Source of the DNA: Megachile rotundata
Taxonomy: Eukaryota; Arthropoda; Insecta; Hymenoptera; Megachilidae
Length of the DNA stretch: 64,000 nucleotides
Reading direction: 5' to 3'
NCBI RefSeq assembly: GCF_050947335.1
Contig: NC_134993.1
Coordinates: forward strand, 3,348,001-3,412,000
Shown here: positions 1-17,940 of the stretch, piece after piece
Numbering within the stretch: the stretch's first letter is position 1
How the letters are laid out: each line of letters starts with the position of its first letter
Made by a program: the position numbers and the translations under genes
Notes under the pieces: model-generated
Database searches by the model: none
What the model was told of the DNA's origin: nothing
Seen by the model: only the letters and a program-made list of their open reading frames with translations

Positions 1-28
1 AATCACAATCACGCAGTCACACTATCAC

Positions 29-82
29 AATCACAATCACAATCACAATCACAATCACAATCACAATCACAATCACAATCAC
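29..82. repeat. (AATCAC)n array, class 3, 9 copies
   Basis: Nine perfect AATCAC copies follow the edge sequence GCAGTCACACTATCAC and then give way to ACACAATCAC units. The same left edge precedes the arrays at 50,795 and 56,217. This is the only pure hexamer array longer than a few copies in the first 34 kb, so it is probably the right end of a domain II-like block that begins outside the window. Confidence 0.9.
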
Positions 83-1179
83 ACAATCACGATCACACAA
101 TCACGATCACACAGTCACTATCACACAATCACAATCACACAATCACAATATCACAATCGCAATCACACAATCACCATCACACAATCACGATCACACAATC
201 ACGATCACACAATCACGATCACACAATCACGATCACACAATCACAATCACGCAATCACAATCACACAATCCCAATCACACAATCACAATCATACAATCGC
301 AATCACACAATCACCATCACACAATCACGATCACACAATCACGATCACACAATCACGATCACACAATCACAATCACGCAATCACAATCACACAATCGCAA
401 TCACACAATCACGCTGTCACAATCCCACAATCACGATCACACAATCACGATCACACAGTCTCGATCACACGATCACGATCACACAAAAACAATGACACAA
501 TCACAATCACACAATCACGAGCACACAATCACGATCACACAATCACCATCACACAATCACGATCACACAATCACGATCACACAATCACGATCACACTATC
601 ACGATCACACAATCACAGTCACACAATTACAATCACACAATCACAATTACAATCACGATCACACAGTCACGATCACACAATCAGAGTCACACAATCACAA
701 TCACACAACCACAATCACACAATCACACAGTCACAATCCCACAATCACGATCACACAATCACGACCACACAGTCACGATCACACAATCACAATCACACAA
801 TCACAATCACACAATCACAATAACACAATCAGACAATCACACAGTCACACAATCACGATCACACAATCACGATCACACAATCACGATCACACAATCACGA
901 TCACACAGTCGCGATCACACAATCACGATGACACAATCACGATCACACAATCACAATCACACAATCACAACCACACAATCAAAATCACACAATCACAATC
1001 ACACAATCAAGGTCACACAATGACGATCACACAATCACCATCACACAATCACGATCACACAATCACAATCACACAATCACGATCACACAATCACGATCAC
1101 TCAATCACAATCACACAATCACAATCACACAATCACAATCACACAATCACAATCACACAATCAAAATCACACAATCACA

Positions 1180-1520
1180 ATGTCACAATCGCAATCACAC
1201 AATCACAATAACACAATCAGACAATCACACAATCACACAATCACACAATCACGATCACACAATCATGATCACACAATCACGATCACACAATTACGATCAC
1301 ACAGTCACGATCACACAATCACCATCACACAATCACAATCACACAATCAAGGTCACACAATGACGATCACACAATCACCATCATACAATCACGATCACAC
1401 AATCACGATCACACAATCACGATCACACAATCACGATCACACAATCACGTTCACACAATCACAAACACACAGTCGCGATCACACGATCACGATCACACAA
1501 TCACGATCACACAATCACGA
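1180..1520. repeat. Copy 1 of a 730-bp-spaced local duplication
   Basis: Starting at the landmark AATGTCACAATCGC, this stretch matches 1,910-2,250 at a constant offset of 730 bases. Both copies share a run of AATCACAC modules, AATCATGATC, the rare AATTACGATC, the landmark AATCAAGGTCACACAATGAC, CACCATCATACAATC and CACGTTCAC. The offset is not a multiple of 3 or of 14, which fits unequal exchange between slipped 6- and 8-base modules. Confidence 0.75.
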
Positions 1521-1909
1521 TCACACAATCACGATCACACTATCACGATCACACAATCACAGTCACACAATCACAATCACACAATCACCATCACACAATC
1601 ACAATCACACAATCAAGGTCACACAATGACGATCACACAATCACGATCACACGATCACAATCACAATCACGATCACACAGTCACGATCACACCATCACGA
1701 TCACACGATCACCATCACACAATCACGATCACACAATCACAATCACACAATGACGATCACACCATCACCATCACACAATCACGACCACACAAACACGATC
1801 ACACAATCACGTTCACACAATCACGAACACACAGTCGCGATCACTCGATCACGATCACACAATCACGATCACACAGTCACGATCACACAATCACAATCAC
1901 ACAATCACA

Positions 1910-2250
1910 ATGTCACAATCGCAATCACACAATCACAATAACACAATCAGACAATCACACAATCACACAATCACACAATCACGATCACACAATCATGATC
2001 ACACAATCACGATCACACAATTACGATCACACAATCACGATCACACAATCACCATCACACAATCACAATCACACAATCAAGGTCACACAATGACGATCAC
2101 ACAATCACCATCATACAATCACGAACACACAATCACGGTCACACAATCACGATCACACAATCACGATCACACAATCACGTTCACACAATCACAAACACAC
2201 AGTCGCGATCACACGATCACGATCACACAATCACGATCACACAGTCACGA
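1910..2250. repeat. Copy 2 of a 730-bp-spaced local duplication
   Basis: This matches 1,180-1,520 at an offset of 730 bases, with a few substitutions such as CACGAACACAC for CACGATCACAC near 2,120. The surrounding stretch, about 1,750-2,660, also matches 29,722-30,630 at a constant offset of 27,972 bases, so this block was copied over both short and long distances. Confidence 0.75.
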
Positions 2251-3855
2251 TCACACAATCACAATCACACAATCACGATCACACAATCACCATCACACAA
2301 TCACGATCACACAATCACGATCACACAATCACGATCACACAATCAGGATCACACAATCACAGTCACACAATCACAATCACACAATCACAACCACAATCAC
2401 GATCACACAGTCACCATCACACAATCACGATCACACAATCACGATCACACAATCACAATCACACAATCGTTATCACACAATCACGATCACACAATCACCA
2501 TCCCACAATCACCATCACACAATCACCATCACACAATCACAATCACACAATCACAATCACACAATCAAGGTCACACAATCACGATCACACAATCACCACC
2601 ACACAATCACCATCACACAATCACAATCACACAATCAAGGTCACACAATGACGATCACACAATCACCATCATACAATCACGACCACACAATCACGATCAC
2701 ACAATCACGATCACACAATCACGATCACACAATCACGTTCACACAATCACAAACCCACAATCGCGATCACACGATCACGATCACACAATCACGATCCCAC
2801 AATCACGATCACACAATCACGATCACACAATCACGATCACACAGTCACTATCACACAATCACAATCACACAATCACAATATCACAATCGCAATCACACAA
2901 TCACCATCACACAATCACGATCACACAATCACGATCACACAATCACGATCACACAATCACCATCACGCAATCACAATCACACAATCGCAATCACACAATC
3001 ACCATCACACAATCACGATCACACAATCACGATCACACAATCACGATCACACAATCACAATCACGCAATCACAATCACACAATCGCAATCACACAATCAC
3101 AATCATACAACCACAAGCGCACAATCACGCAGTCACAATCCCACAATCACGATCACACAATCACAATCACACAATCACAATCACACAATCACGCTGTCAC
3201 AATCCCACAATCACGATCACACAGTCACGATCACACGATCACGATCACACAAAAACAATGACACAATCACAATCACACAATCACGAGCACACAATCACGA
3301 TCACACAATCACCATCACACAATCACGATCACACAATCACGATCACACAATCACGATCACACTATCACGATCACACAATCACAGTCACACAATCACAGTC
3401 ACACAATCACAATCACACTATCACAATCACAATCACGATCACACAGTCACGATCACACAATCAGAGTCACACAATCACAATCACACAACCACAATCACAC
3501 AATCACACAGTCACAATCCCACAATCACGATCACACAATCACGACCACACAGTCACGATCACACAATCACAATCACACAATCACAATCACACAATCACAA
3601 TCACACAATCACAATAACACAATCAGACAATCACACAGTCACACAATCACGATCACACAATCGCGATCACACAATCACGATCACACAATCACGTTCACAC
3701 AGTCGCGATCACACAATCACGATGGCACAATCACGATCACACAATCACAATCACACAATCACAATCACACAATCAAAATCACACAGTCGCGATCACACGA
3801 TCACGATCACACGGTCACGATCACACAATCACAATCACACAATCAACGCCACACA

Positions 3856-4041
3856 ATGACGATCACACAATCACCATCACACAATCTCGACCACACAATC
3901 ACGATCACACAATCACGATCACACAATCACGTTCACACAATCAACGCCACACAATGACGATCACACAATCACCATCACACAATCTCGACCACACAATCAC
4001 GATCACACAATCACGATCACACAATCACGTTCACACAATCA
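3856..4041. repeat. 98-bp tandem doublet (CTCGACC / AATCAACGCC landmark)
   Basis: Two adjacent copies of a seven-unit (98-base) segment, each opening with ATGACGATCAC and containing CACCATC, TCTCGACCACAC and CACGTTCAC. The first copy ends in AATCAACGCC, and the second changes to AATCACAAACAC. The same doublet recurs eight more times in the window, always with 98 bases between copies. Confidence 0.85.
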
Positions 4042-7000
4042 CAAACACACAGTCCCGATCACTCGATCACGATCACACAATCACGATCACACAATCACGA
4101 TCACACAATTACAATCACACAATCACAATCACACAGTCAAAATCACACAATCACAATCACACAATCAAGGTCACACAATGACGATCACACAATCACCATC
4201 ACACAATCACGGTCACACAATCACGATCACACAATCACGATCACTCAATCACAATCACAATCACACAATCACAAACACACAGTCGCGATCACACGATCAC
4301 GATCACACGATCATGATCACACGATCACGATCACACGATCACGATCACACGATCACGATCACACAATCACAATCACACAATCAAGGCCACACAGTGACGA
4401 TCACACAATCACCATCACACAATCTCGACCACACAATCACGATCACACAGTCACGATCACACAATCACGTTCACACAATAACAAACACACAGTCGCGATC
4501 ACTCGATCACGATCACACAATCACGATCACACAGTCACGATCACACAATCACAATCACACAATCACGATCACACAATCACGATCACATAATCACGATCAC
4601 ACAATCACGATCACACAATCACCATCACACAATCACGATCACACAATCACGATCACACAATCACCATCACACAATCACAATCACACAATCAAGGTCACGG
4701 AATGACGATCACAAAATCACCATCACACAATCACGACCACACAATCACGATCACACAATCACGCTCACACAATCACGATCACACAATCACGTTCACACAA
4801 TCACAAACTCACAGTCGCGATCACACGATCACGATCACACAATCACGATCACACAGTCACGATCACACAATCACAATCACACAATCACGATCACTCAATC
4901 ACCATCACACAATCACGATCACACAATCACGATCACACAACCACGATCACACTATCACGATCACACAATCACAGTCACACAATCACAATCACACAATCAC
5001 AATCACAATCACGATCACACAGTCCCGATCACACAATCACGATCACACGATCACGATCACACAATCACAATCACACAATCGTTATCACATAATCACGATC
5101 ACACAATCACCATCACACAATCAAGGCCACACAATGACGATCACACAATCACCATCACACAATCTCGACCACACAATCACGATCACACAATCACAATCAC
5201 ACAATTACAATCACACAATCACGCTGTCACAATCCCACAATCACGATCACACAATCACGATCACACAGTCACGATCACACGATCACGATCACACAAAAAC
5301 AATGACACAATCACACAATCACGAGCACACAATCACGATCACACAATCACCATCACACAATCACGATCACACAATCACGATCACACAATCACGATCACAC
5401 TATCACGATCACACAATCACAGTCACACAATCACAATCACAATCACGATCACACAGTCACGATCACACAATCAGAGTCACACAATCACAATCACACAACC
5501 ACAATCACACAATCACACAGTCACAATCCCACAATCACGATCACACAATCACGACCACACAGTCACGATCACACAATCACAATCACACAATCACAATCAC
5601 ACAATCACAATAACACAATCAGACAATCACACAGTCACACAATCACGATCACACAATCACGATCACACAATGACGATCACACAATCACGATCACACAGTC
5701 GCGATCACACAATCACGATGACACAATCACGATCACACAATCACAATCACACAATCACAACCACACAATCAAAATCACACAATCACAATCACACAATCAA
5801 GGTCACACAATGACGATCACACAATCACCATCACACAATCACGATCACACAATCACAATCACACAATCACGATCACACAATCACGATCACTCAATCACAA
5901 TCACACAATCACAAACACACACTCGCGATCACACGATCACGATCACACGATCACGATCACACGATCACGATCAGACAATCACAATCACACAATCAACGCC
6001 ACACAATGACGATCACACAATCACCATCACACAATCTCGACCACACAATCACGATCACACAATCACGATCACACAATCACGATCACACAATCACAATCAC
6101 ACAATCACAAACACACAGTCGCGATCACACGGTCACGATCACACGATCACGATCACACGATCGCGATAACACGATCACGATCACACGATCACGATCACAC
6201 AATCACAATCACACAATCAAGGCACACAATGACGATCACTCCATCACCATCACACAATCACGACCACACAATCACGATCACACAATCACGATCACACAAT
6301 CACGTTCATACAATCACAAACACACAGTCGCGATCACTCGATCACGATCACACAATCACGATCAAACAGTCACTATCACACAATCACAATCACACAATCG
6401 CAATCGCACAATCACAATAACACAATCAGACAATCACACAATCACACAATCACACAATCACGATCACACAATCATGATCACACAATCACGATCACACAAT
6501 CACGATCACACAATCCCGATCACACAATCACGATCACACAATCACCATCACACAATCACAATCACACAATCAAGGTCACACAATGACGATCACACAATCA
6601 CGATCACACGATCACAATCACACAATCACAAACACACAGTCGCGATCACACGATCACGATCACACGATCACGATCACACGATCGCGATCACGCGATCACG
6701 ATCATACGATCACGATCACACAATCACAATCACACAATCAAGGTCACACAATGACGATCACACCATCACCATCACACAATCACGACCACACAATCACGAT
6801 CACACAATCACGATCACACAATCACGATCACACAATCACGATCACACAATCACAAACACACAGTCGCGATCACACGATCACGATCACACAATCACGATCA
6901 CACAGTCACGATCACACAATCACAATCACACAATCACGATCACACAATCACAATCACAATCACGATCACACAGTCACGATCACACCATCACGATCACACG

Positions 7001-8004
7001 ATCACCATCACACAATCACGATCACACAATCACAATCACACAATGACGATCACACCATCACCATCACACAATCACGACCACACAATCACGATCACACAAT
7101 CACGACCACACAGTCACGATCACACAATCACAATCACACAATCACAATCACACAATCACAATCACACAATCACAATAACACAATCAGACAATCACACAGT
7201 CACACAATCACGATCACACAATCGCGATCACACAATCACGATCACACAATCACGTTCACACAGTCGCGATCACACAATAACGATGGCACAATCACGATCA
7301 CACAATCACAATCACACAATCACGTTCACACAGTCGCGATCACACAATCACGATGGCACAATCACGATCACACAATCACAATCACACAATCACAATCACA
7401 CAATCAAAATCACACAATCACAATCACACAATCAAGGTCACACAATGACGATCACACAATCACCATCACACAATCACGATCACACAATCACAATCACACA
7501 ATCACGATCACACAATCACGATCACTCAATCACGATCACACAATCACGATCACTCAATCACAATCACACAATCACAAACACACTGTCGCGATCACACGAT
7601 CACGATCACACGATCACGATCACACAATCACGATCACACGATCACAATCACACAATCACAAACACACAGTCGCGATCACACGATCACGATCACACGATCA
7701 CGATCACACGATCGCGATCACGCGATCACGATCATACGATCACGATCACACAATCACAATCACACAATCAAGGTCACACAATGACGATCACACCATCACC
7801 ATCACACAATCACGACCACACAATCACGATCACACAATCACGATCACACAATCACGATCACACAATCACGATCACACAATCACGATCACACAATCACAAA
7901 CACACTGTCGCGATCACACGATCACGATCACACGATCACGATCACACGATCACGATCACACGGTCACGATCACACAATCACAATCACACAATCAACGCCA
8001 CACA

Positions 8005-8190
8005 ATGACGATCACACAATCACCATCACACAATCTCGACCACACAATCACGATCACACAATCACGATCACACAATCACGTTCACACAATCAACGCCACA
8101 CAATGACGATCACACAATCACCATCACACAATCTCGACCACACAATCACGATCACACAATCACGATCACACAATCACGTTCACACAATCG
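8005..8190. repeat. 98-bp tandem doublet, second occurrence
   Basis: This has the same architecture as the doublet at 3,856: copies start at 8,005 and 8,103, carry TCTCGACCACAC and CACGTTCAC, and the first ends in AATCAACGCC. The right edge has AATCGCAAACAC where the 3,856 doublet has AATCACAAACAC. It marks the left end of the large block that recurs from 22,847. Confidence 0.85.
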
Positions 8191-11100
8191 CAAACACACA
8201 GTCCCGATCACTCGATCACGATCACACAATCACGATCACACAATCACGATCACACAATCACAATCACACAATCACAATCACACAGTCAAAATCACACAAT
8301 CACAATCACACAATCAAGGTCACACAATGACGATCACACAATCACCATCACACAATCACGGTCACACAATCACGATCACACAATCACGATCACTCAATCA
8401 CAATCACAATCACACAATCACAAACACACAGTCGCGATCACACGATCACGATCACACGATCATGATCACACGATCACGATCACACGATCACGATCACACG
8501 ATCACGATCACACAATCACAATCACACAATCAAGGCCACACAATGACGATCACACAATCACCATCACACAATCTCGACCACACAATCAGGATCACACAGT
8601 CACGATCACACAATCACGTTCACACAATAACAAACACACAGTCGCGATCACTCGATCACGATCACACAATCACGATCACACAGTCACGATCACACAATCA
8701 CAATCACACAATCACGATCACACAATCACGATCACATAATCACGATCACACAATCACGATCACACAATCACCATCACACAATCAGGATCACACAATCACG
8801 ATCACACAATCACCATCACACAATCACAATCACACAATCAAGGTCACAGAATGACGATCACACAATCACCATCACACAATCACGACCACACAATCACGAT
8901 CACACAATCACGCTCACACAATCACGATCACACAATCACGTTCACACAATCACAAACTCACAGTCGCGATCACACGATCACGATCACACAATCACGATCA
9001 CACAGTCACGATCACACAATCACAATCACACAATCACGATCACTCAATCACCATCACACAATCACGATCACACAACCACGATCACACTATCACGATCACA
9101 CAATCACAGTCACACAATCACAATCACACAATCACAATCACAATCACAATCACGATCACACAGTCCCGATCACACAATCACGATCACACGATCACGATCA
9201 CACAATCACAATCACACAATCGTTATCACACAATCACGATCACACAATCACCATCACACAATCAAGGCCACACAATGACGATCACACAATCACCATCACA
9301 CAATCTCGACCACACAATCACGATCACACAATCACGATCACACACTCACGTTCACACAATCAACGCCACACAATGACGATCACACAATCACCATCACACA
9401 ATCTCGACCACACAATCACGATCACACAATCACGATCACACAATCACGTTCACACAATAACAAACACACAGTCGCGATCACTCGATCACGATCACACAAT
9501 CACGATCACACAGTCACGATCACACAATCACAATCACACAATCACAATCACAATCACAATCACACAATCACACAATCACAATCCCACAATCACAATCACA
9601 CAATCACAGTCACACAATCACAATCACACAATCACACAGTCACAATCCCACAATCACGATCACACAATCACGATCGCACAGTCACGATCACACGATCACG
9701 ATCACGCAATCACAATCACACAATCACAATCACACAATCACGATCACACAGTCACCATCACACAATTACCATCACACAATCACGATCACACAATCAAGGT
9801 CACACAATGACGATCACACAATCACCATCACACAATCACGATCACACAATCACAATCACACAATCACGATCACACAATCACGATCACACAATCACAATCA
9901 CACAATCAAGGTCACACAATGACGATCACACCATCACCATCACACAATCAGGACCACACAATCACGATCACACAATCACAAACACACAGTCGCGATCACT
10001 CGATCACGATCACACAATCACGATCACACTGTCACTATCACACAATCACAATCACACAATCACAATATCACAATCGCAATCACACAATCACCATCATACA
10101 ATCACGATCACACAATCACGATCACACAATCACGATCACACAATCACAATCACGCAATCACAATCACACAATCGCAATCACACAATCACAATCATACAAT
10201 CACAATCTCACAATCACAATCACACAATCACAATCACGCAATCACAATCACACAATCACAATCACACAATCACAATCCTACAATCACAATCCCACAATCA
10301 CAATCACACAACCACAATCGCACAATCACGCAGTCACAATCCCACAATCACGATCACACAATCACGATCACACAGTCACGATCACACGATCACGATCACA
10401 CAAAAACAATGACACAATCACAGTCACACAATCACGAGCACACAATCACGATCACACAATCACCATCACACAATCACGATCACACAATCACGATCACACA
10501 ATCACGATCACACTATCACGATCACACAATCACAGTCACACAATCACAATCACACAATCACAATCACAATCACGATCACACAGTCACGATCACACAATCA
10601 GAGTCACACAATCACAATCACACAACCACAATCACACAATCACACAGTCACAATCCCACAATCACGATCACACAATCACGACCACACAGTCACGATCACA
10701 CAATCACAATCACACAATCACAATCACACAATCACAATAACACAATCAGACAATCACAGAGTCACACAATCACGATCACACAATCACGATCACACAATCA
10801 CGATCACACAATCACGATCACACAGTCGCGATCACACAATCACGATGACACAATCACGATCACACAATCACAATCACACAATCACAATCACACAATCAAA
10901 ATCACACAATCACAATCACACAATCAAGGTCACACAATGACGATCACACAATCACCATCACACAATCTCGACCACACAATCACGATCACACAATCACGAT
11001 CACACAATCACGCTCACACAATCAACGCCACACAATGACGATCACACAATCACCATCACACAATCTCGACCACACAATCACGATCACACAATCACGATCA

Positions 11101-12095
11101 CACAATCACGTTCACACAATCACAAACACACAGTCCCGATCACTCGATCACGATCACACAATCACGATCACATAATCACGATCACACAATCACAATCACA
11201 CAATCACAATCACACAGTCAAAATCACACAATCACAATCACACAATCAAGGTCACACAATGACGATCACACAATCACCATCACACAATCACGGTCACACA
11301 ATCACGATCACAGAATCACGATCACTCAATCACAATCACAATCACACAATCACAAACACACAGTCGCGATCACACGATCACGATCACACGATCACGATCA
11401 CACGATCACGATCACACGATCACGATCACACAATCACAATCACACAATCAAGGCCACACAATGACGATCACACAATCACCATCACACAATCTCGACCACA
11501 CAATCACGATCACACAATCACGATCACACAATCACGTTCACACAATAACAAACACACAGTCGCGATCACTCGATCACGATCACACAATCACGATCACACA
11601 GTCACGATCACACAATCACGATCACACAATCACGTTCACACAATCACAAACTCACAGTCGCGATCACACGATCACGATCACACAATCACGATCACACAGT
11701 CACGATCACACAATCACAATCACACAATCACGATCACTCAATCACCATCACACAATCACGATCACACAATCACGATCACACAACCACGATCACACTATCA
11801 CGATCACACAATCACAGTCACACAATCACAATCACACAATCACAATCACAATCACGATCACACAGTCACGATCACACAATCACGATCACACGATCACGAT
11901 CACACAATCACAATCACACAATCGTTATCACACAATCACGATCACACAATCACCATCACACAATCAAGGCCACACAATGACGATCACACAATCGCCATCA
12001 CACAATCACAGTCACACAATCACAATCACACAATCACAATCACAATCACGATCACACAGTCACGATCACACAATCACGATCACACGATCACGATC

Positions 12096-12235
12096 ACACA
12101 ATCACGATCACACAATCACGATCACACAATCACGATCACACAATCACGATCACACAATCACGATCACACAATCACGATCACACAATCACGATCACACAAT
12201 CACGATCACACAATCACGATCACACAATCACGATC
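12096..12235. repeat. Homogeneous run of ten identical 14-bp units
   Basis: Ten consecutive perfect copies of ACACAATCACGATC (140 bases) give a regular CpG and GATC every 14 bases. The paralogous position 27,170-27,309 also has exactly ten copies, so the run was copied intact within the 15-kb block. Confidence 0.9.
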
Positions 12236-13134
12236 ACACAATCACAATCACACAATCACAATCACACAATCACAATCACGATCTCGATCACACAATCACA
12301 ATCACACAACCACACAATCACAACCCCACAATCACAATCACACAATCACAGTCACACAATAACAATCACACAATCACAATCACACAATCACAATCACACA
12401 ATCACAGTCACACAATCACAGTCACACAATCACAATCACACAATCACAATTACACAAACACGATCACACAATCACGATCACGCAATCACTATCACACAAT
12501 CACACAATCACACAGTCACAATCCCACAATCACGATCACACAATCACGATCGCACTGTCACGATCACACGATCACGATCACACAGTCACGATCACACAAT
12601 CAGAGTCACACAATCACAATCACACAACCACAATCACACAATCACACAGTCACAATCCCACAATCACGATCACACAATCACGACCACACAGTCACGATCA
12701 CACAATCACAATCACACAATCACAATCACACAATCACAATAACACAATCAGACAATCACACAGTCACACAATCACGATCACACAATCACGATCACACAAT
12801 CACGATCACACAATGACGATCACACAATCACGATCACACAGTCGCGATCACACAATCACGATGACACAATGACGATCACACAATCACAATCACACAATCA
12901 CAACCACACAATCAAAATCACACAATCACAATCACACAATCAAGGTCACACAATGACGATCACACAATCACCATCACACAACCACGATCACACAATCACA
13001 ATCACACAATCACGATCACACAATCACGATCACTCAATCACAATCACACAATCACAAACACACAGTCGCGATCACACGATCACGATCACACGATCACGAT
13101 CAGACAATCACAATCACACAATCAACGCCACACA

Positions 13135-13310
13135 ATGACGATCACACAATCACCATCACACAATCTCGACCACACAATCACGATCACACAATCACGATCA
13201 CACAATCACGTTCACACAATCAACGCCACACAATGACGATCACACAATCACCATCACACAATCTCGACCACACAATCACGATCACACAATCACGATCACA
13301 CAATCACGAT
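13135..13310. repeat. 98-bp tandem doublet, third occurrence
   Basis: Copies start at 13,135 and 13,233. The second copy has ACGATC where most doublets have ACGTTC. The paralogous doublet at 28,209/28,307 shares this difference, as expected if both were copied together in the 15-kb block. Confidence 0.8.
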
Positions 13311-14006
13311 CACACAATCACAATCACACAATCACAATCACACAATCAAAATCACACAATCACAATCACACAATCAATGTCACACAATGACGATCACACA
13401 ATCACCATCACACAATGTCGACCACACAATCACGATCACACAATCACGATCACACAATCACGATCACACAATCACGTTCACACAATCACAAACACACAGT
13501 CGCGATCACTCGATCACGATCACACAATCACGATCACACAATCACGATCACTCAATCACAATCACACAATCACAAACACACAGTCGCGATCACACGATCA
13601 CGATCACACGATCACGATCACACAATCACAATCACACAATCACGATCACACAATCACGACCACACAATCACGATCACACAATCACGATCACACAATCACG
13701 TTCACACAATCACGTTCACACAATCACAAACACACAGTCGCGATCACTCGATCACGATCACACAATCACGATCAAACAGTCACTATCACACAATCACAAT
13801 CACACAATCACAATATCACAATCGCAATCGCACAATCACAATAACACAGTCAGACAATCACACAATCACACAATCACACAATCACGATCACAGAATCATG
13901 ATCACACAATCACGATCACACAATCACGATCACACAATCCCGATCACACAATCACGATCACACAATCACCATCACACAATCACAATCACACAATCAAGGT
14001 CACACA

Positions 14007-15364
14007 ATGACGATCACACAATCACGATCACACGATCACAATCACACAATCACAAACACACAGTCGCGATCACACGATCACGATCACACGATCACGATCA
14101 CACGATCGCGATCACGCGATCACGATCATACGATCACGATCACACAATCACAATCACACAATCAAGGTCACACAATGACGATCACACCATCACCATCACA
14201 CAATCACGACCACACAATCACGATCACACAATCACGATCACACAATCACGATCACACAATCACAAACACACAGTCGCGATCACACGATCACGATCACACA
14301 ATCACGATCACACAGTCACGATCACACAATCACAATCACACAATCACGATCACACAATCACAATCACAATCACGATCACACAGTCACGATCACACCATCA
14401 CGATCACACGATCACCATCACACAATCACGATCACACAATCACAATCACACAATGACGATCACACCATCACCATCACACAATCACGACCACACAATCACG
14501 ATCACACAATCACGTTCACACAATCACGAACACACAGTCGCGATCACTCGATCACGATCACACAATCACGATCACACAGTCACGATCACACAATCACAAT
14601 CACACAATCACAATGTCACAATCGCAATCACACAATCACAATAACACAATCAGACAATCACACAATCACACAATCACACAATCACGATCACACAATCATG
14701 ATCACACAATCACGATCACACAATCACGATCACACAATCACGATCACACAATCACCATCACACAATCACAATCACACAATCAAGGTCACACAATGACGAT
14801 CACACAATCACCATCATACTATCACGATCACACAATCACGATCACACAATCACGATCACACAATCACAGTCACACAATCACGTTCACACAATCACAAACA
14901 CACAGTCGCGATCACACGATCACGATCACACAATCACGATCACACAGTCACGATCACACAATCACAATCACACAATCACGATCACACAATCACCATCACA
15001 CAATCACGATCACACAATCACGATCACACAATCACGATCACACAATCACGATCACACAATCACGATCACACAATCACAGTCACACAATCACAATCACACA
15101 ATCACAACCACAATCACGATCACACAGTCACCAACACACAATCACGGTCATACAATCACGATCACACAATCACAATCACACAATCGCTATCACACAATCA
15201 CGATCACACAATCACCATCCCACAATCACCATCACACAATCACCATCACACAATCACCATCACACAATCACAATCACACAATCAAGGTCACACAATCACG
15301 ATCACACAATCACCATCACACAATCACCATCACACAATCACAATCACACAATCAAGGTCACACA
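14007..15364. repeat. 1.36-kb tandem duplication, copy 1
   Basis: This starts at the landmark ATGACGATCACACAATCAC that is followed by ACACGATCACAATC. It contains the GCGATCACGCGATCAC variant near 14,110, two CACCATCACCATC segments and the landmark AATGTCACAATCGC at about 14,613. Matching positions in the next copy lie 1,358 bases on at the start and 1,366 bases on after an 8-base gain (14,453 to 15,819, 14,613 to 15,979). Confidence 0.8.
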
Positions 15365-16105
15365 ATGACGATCACACAATCACGATCACACGATCACAAT
15401 CACACAATCACAAACACACAGTCGCGATCACACGATCACGATCACACGATCACGATCACACGATCGCGATCACGCGATCACGCGATCACGATCATACGAT
15501 CACGATCACACAATCACAATCACACAATCAAGGTCACACAATGACGATCACACCATCACCATCACACAATCACGACCACACAATCACGATCACACAATCA
15601 CGATCACACAATCACGATCACACAATCACAAACACACAGTCGCGATCACACGATCACGATCACACAATCACGATCACACAGTCACGATCACACAATCACA
15701 ATCACACAATCACGATCACACAATCACAATCACAATCACGATCACACAGTCACGATCACACCATCACGATCACACGATCACCATCACACAATCACGATCA
15801 CACAATCACAATCACACAATGACGATCACACCATCACCATCACACAATCACGACCACACAATCACGATCACACAATCACGTTCACACAATCACGAACACA
15901 CAGTCGCGATCACTCGATCACGATCACACAATCACGATCACACAGTCACGATCACACAATCACAATCACACAATCACAATGTCACAATCGCAATCACACA
16001 ATCACAATAACACAATCAGACAATCACACAATCACACAATCACACAATCACGATCACACAATCATGATCACACAATCACGATCACACAATCACGATCACA
16101 CAATC
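15365..16105. repeat. 1.36-kb tandem duplication, copy 2 (truncated)
   Basis: This repeats 14,007 onwards, with one extra 8-base GATCACGC module near 15,480. It follows copy 1 until about 16,105, then departs into AATCGTTATCACAC. The equivalent of this second copy is missing from the paralogous 29.3-31 kb block, so the duplication either arose after the 15-kb copying or was lost there. Confidence 0.75.
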
Positions 16106-17940
16106 ACAATCACACAATCGTTATCACACAATCACGATCACACAATCACGATCACACAATCACGTTCACACAATCACAAACCCACAATCGCGATCACACG
16201 ATCACGATCACACAATCACGATCCCACAATCACGATCACACAATCACGATCACACAATCACCATCACACAATCACAATCACACAATCAAGGTCACACAAT
16301 GACGATCACACAATCACCATCATACAATCACGACCAGACAATCACGATCACACAATCACGTTCACACAATCACAAACACACAGTCGCGATCACACAATCA
16401 CAATCCCACAATCGCGATCACACGATCACGATCACACAATCACGATCACACAATCACGATCACACAATCACGATCACACAATCACTATCACACAATCACT
16501 ATCACACAATCACCATCACACAATCACGATCACACAATCAAGGTCACACAATGACGATCACACAATCACCATCACACAATCACAGTCACACAATCACAGT
16601 CACACAATCACAATCACGATCACACAGTCACGATCACACAATCACGATCACACAATCACAATCACACAATCAAGGTCACACAATGACGATCACACCATCA
16701 CCATCACACAATCAGGACCACACAATCACGATCACACAATCACAAACACACAGTCGCGATCACTCGATCACGATCACACAATCACGATCACACAGTCACT
16801 ATCACACAATCACAATCACACAATCACAATATCACAATCGCAATCACACAATCACCATCACACAATCACGATCACACAATCACGATCACACAATCACGAT
16901 CACACAATCACGATCACACAATCACGATCACACAATCACAATCACGCAATCACAATCACACAATCGCAATCACACAATCACAATCATACAATCGCAATCA
17001 CACAATCACCATCACACAATCACGATCACACAATCACGATCACACAATCACGATCACACAATCACAATCACGCAATCACAATCACACAATCGCAATCACA
17101 CAATCACAATCATACAACCACAAGCGCACAATCACGCAGTCACAATCCCACAATCACGATCACACAATCACAATCACACAATCACAATCACACAATCACG
17201 CTGTCACAATCCCACAATCACGATCACACAGTCACGATCACACAGTCACGATCACACGATCACGATCACACAAAAACAATGACACAATCACAATCACACA
17301 ATCACGAGCACACAATCACGATCACACAATCACCATCACACAATCACTATCACACAATCACGATCACACAATCACGATCACACTATCACGATCACACAAT
17401 CACAGTCACACAATCACAGTCACACAATCACAATCACGATCACACAGTCACGATCACACAATCAGAGTCACACAATCACAATCACACAACCACAATCACA
17501 CAATCACACAGTCACAATCCCACAATCACGATCACACAATCACGACCACACAGTCACGATCACACAATCACAATCACACAATCACAATCACACAATCACA
17601 ATCACACAATCACAATAACACAATCAGACAATCACACAGTCACACAATCACGATCACACAATCGCGATCACACAATCACGATCACACAATCACGTTCACA
17701 CAGTCGCGATCACACAATCACGATGGCACAATCACGATCACACAATCACAATCACACAATCACGTTCACACAGTCGCGATCACACAATCACGATGGCACA
17801 ATCACGATCACACAATCACAATCACACAATCACAATCACACAATCAAAATCACACAATCACAATCACACAATCAAGGTCACACAATGACGATCACACAAT
17901 CACCATCACACAATCACGATCACACAATCACAATCACACA

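Noticed and set aside
16117..16130. DnaA-box-like AATCGTTATCACAC, recurring in several blocks
   Set aside because: It resembles TTATCCACA only loosely and is a point variant of the satellite unit. There is no AT-rich unwinding region and no bacterial gene around it.
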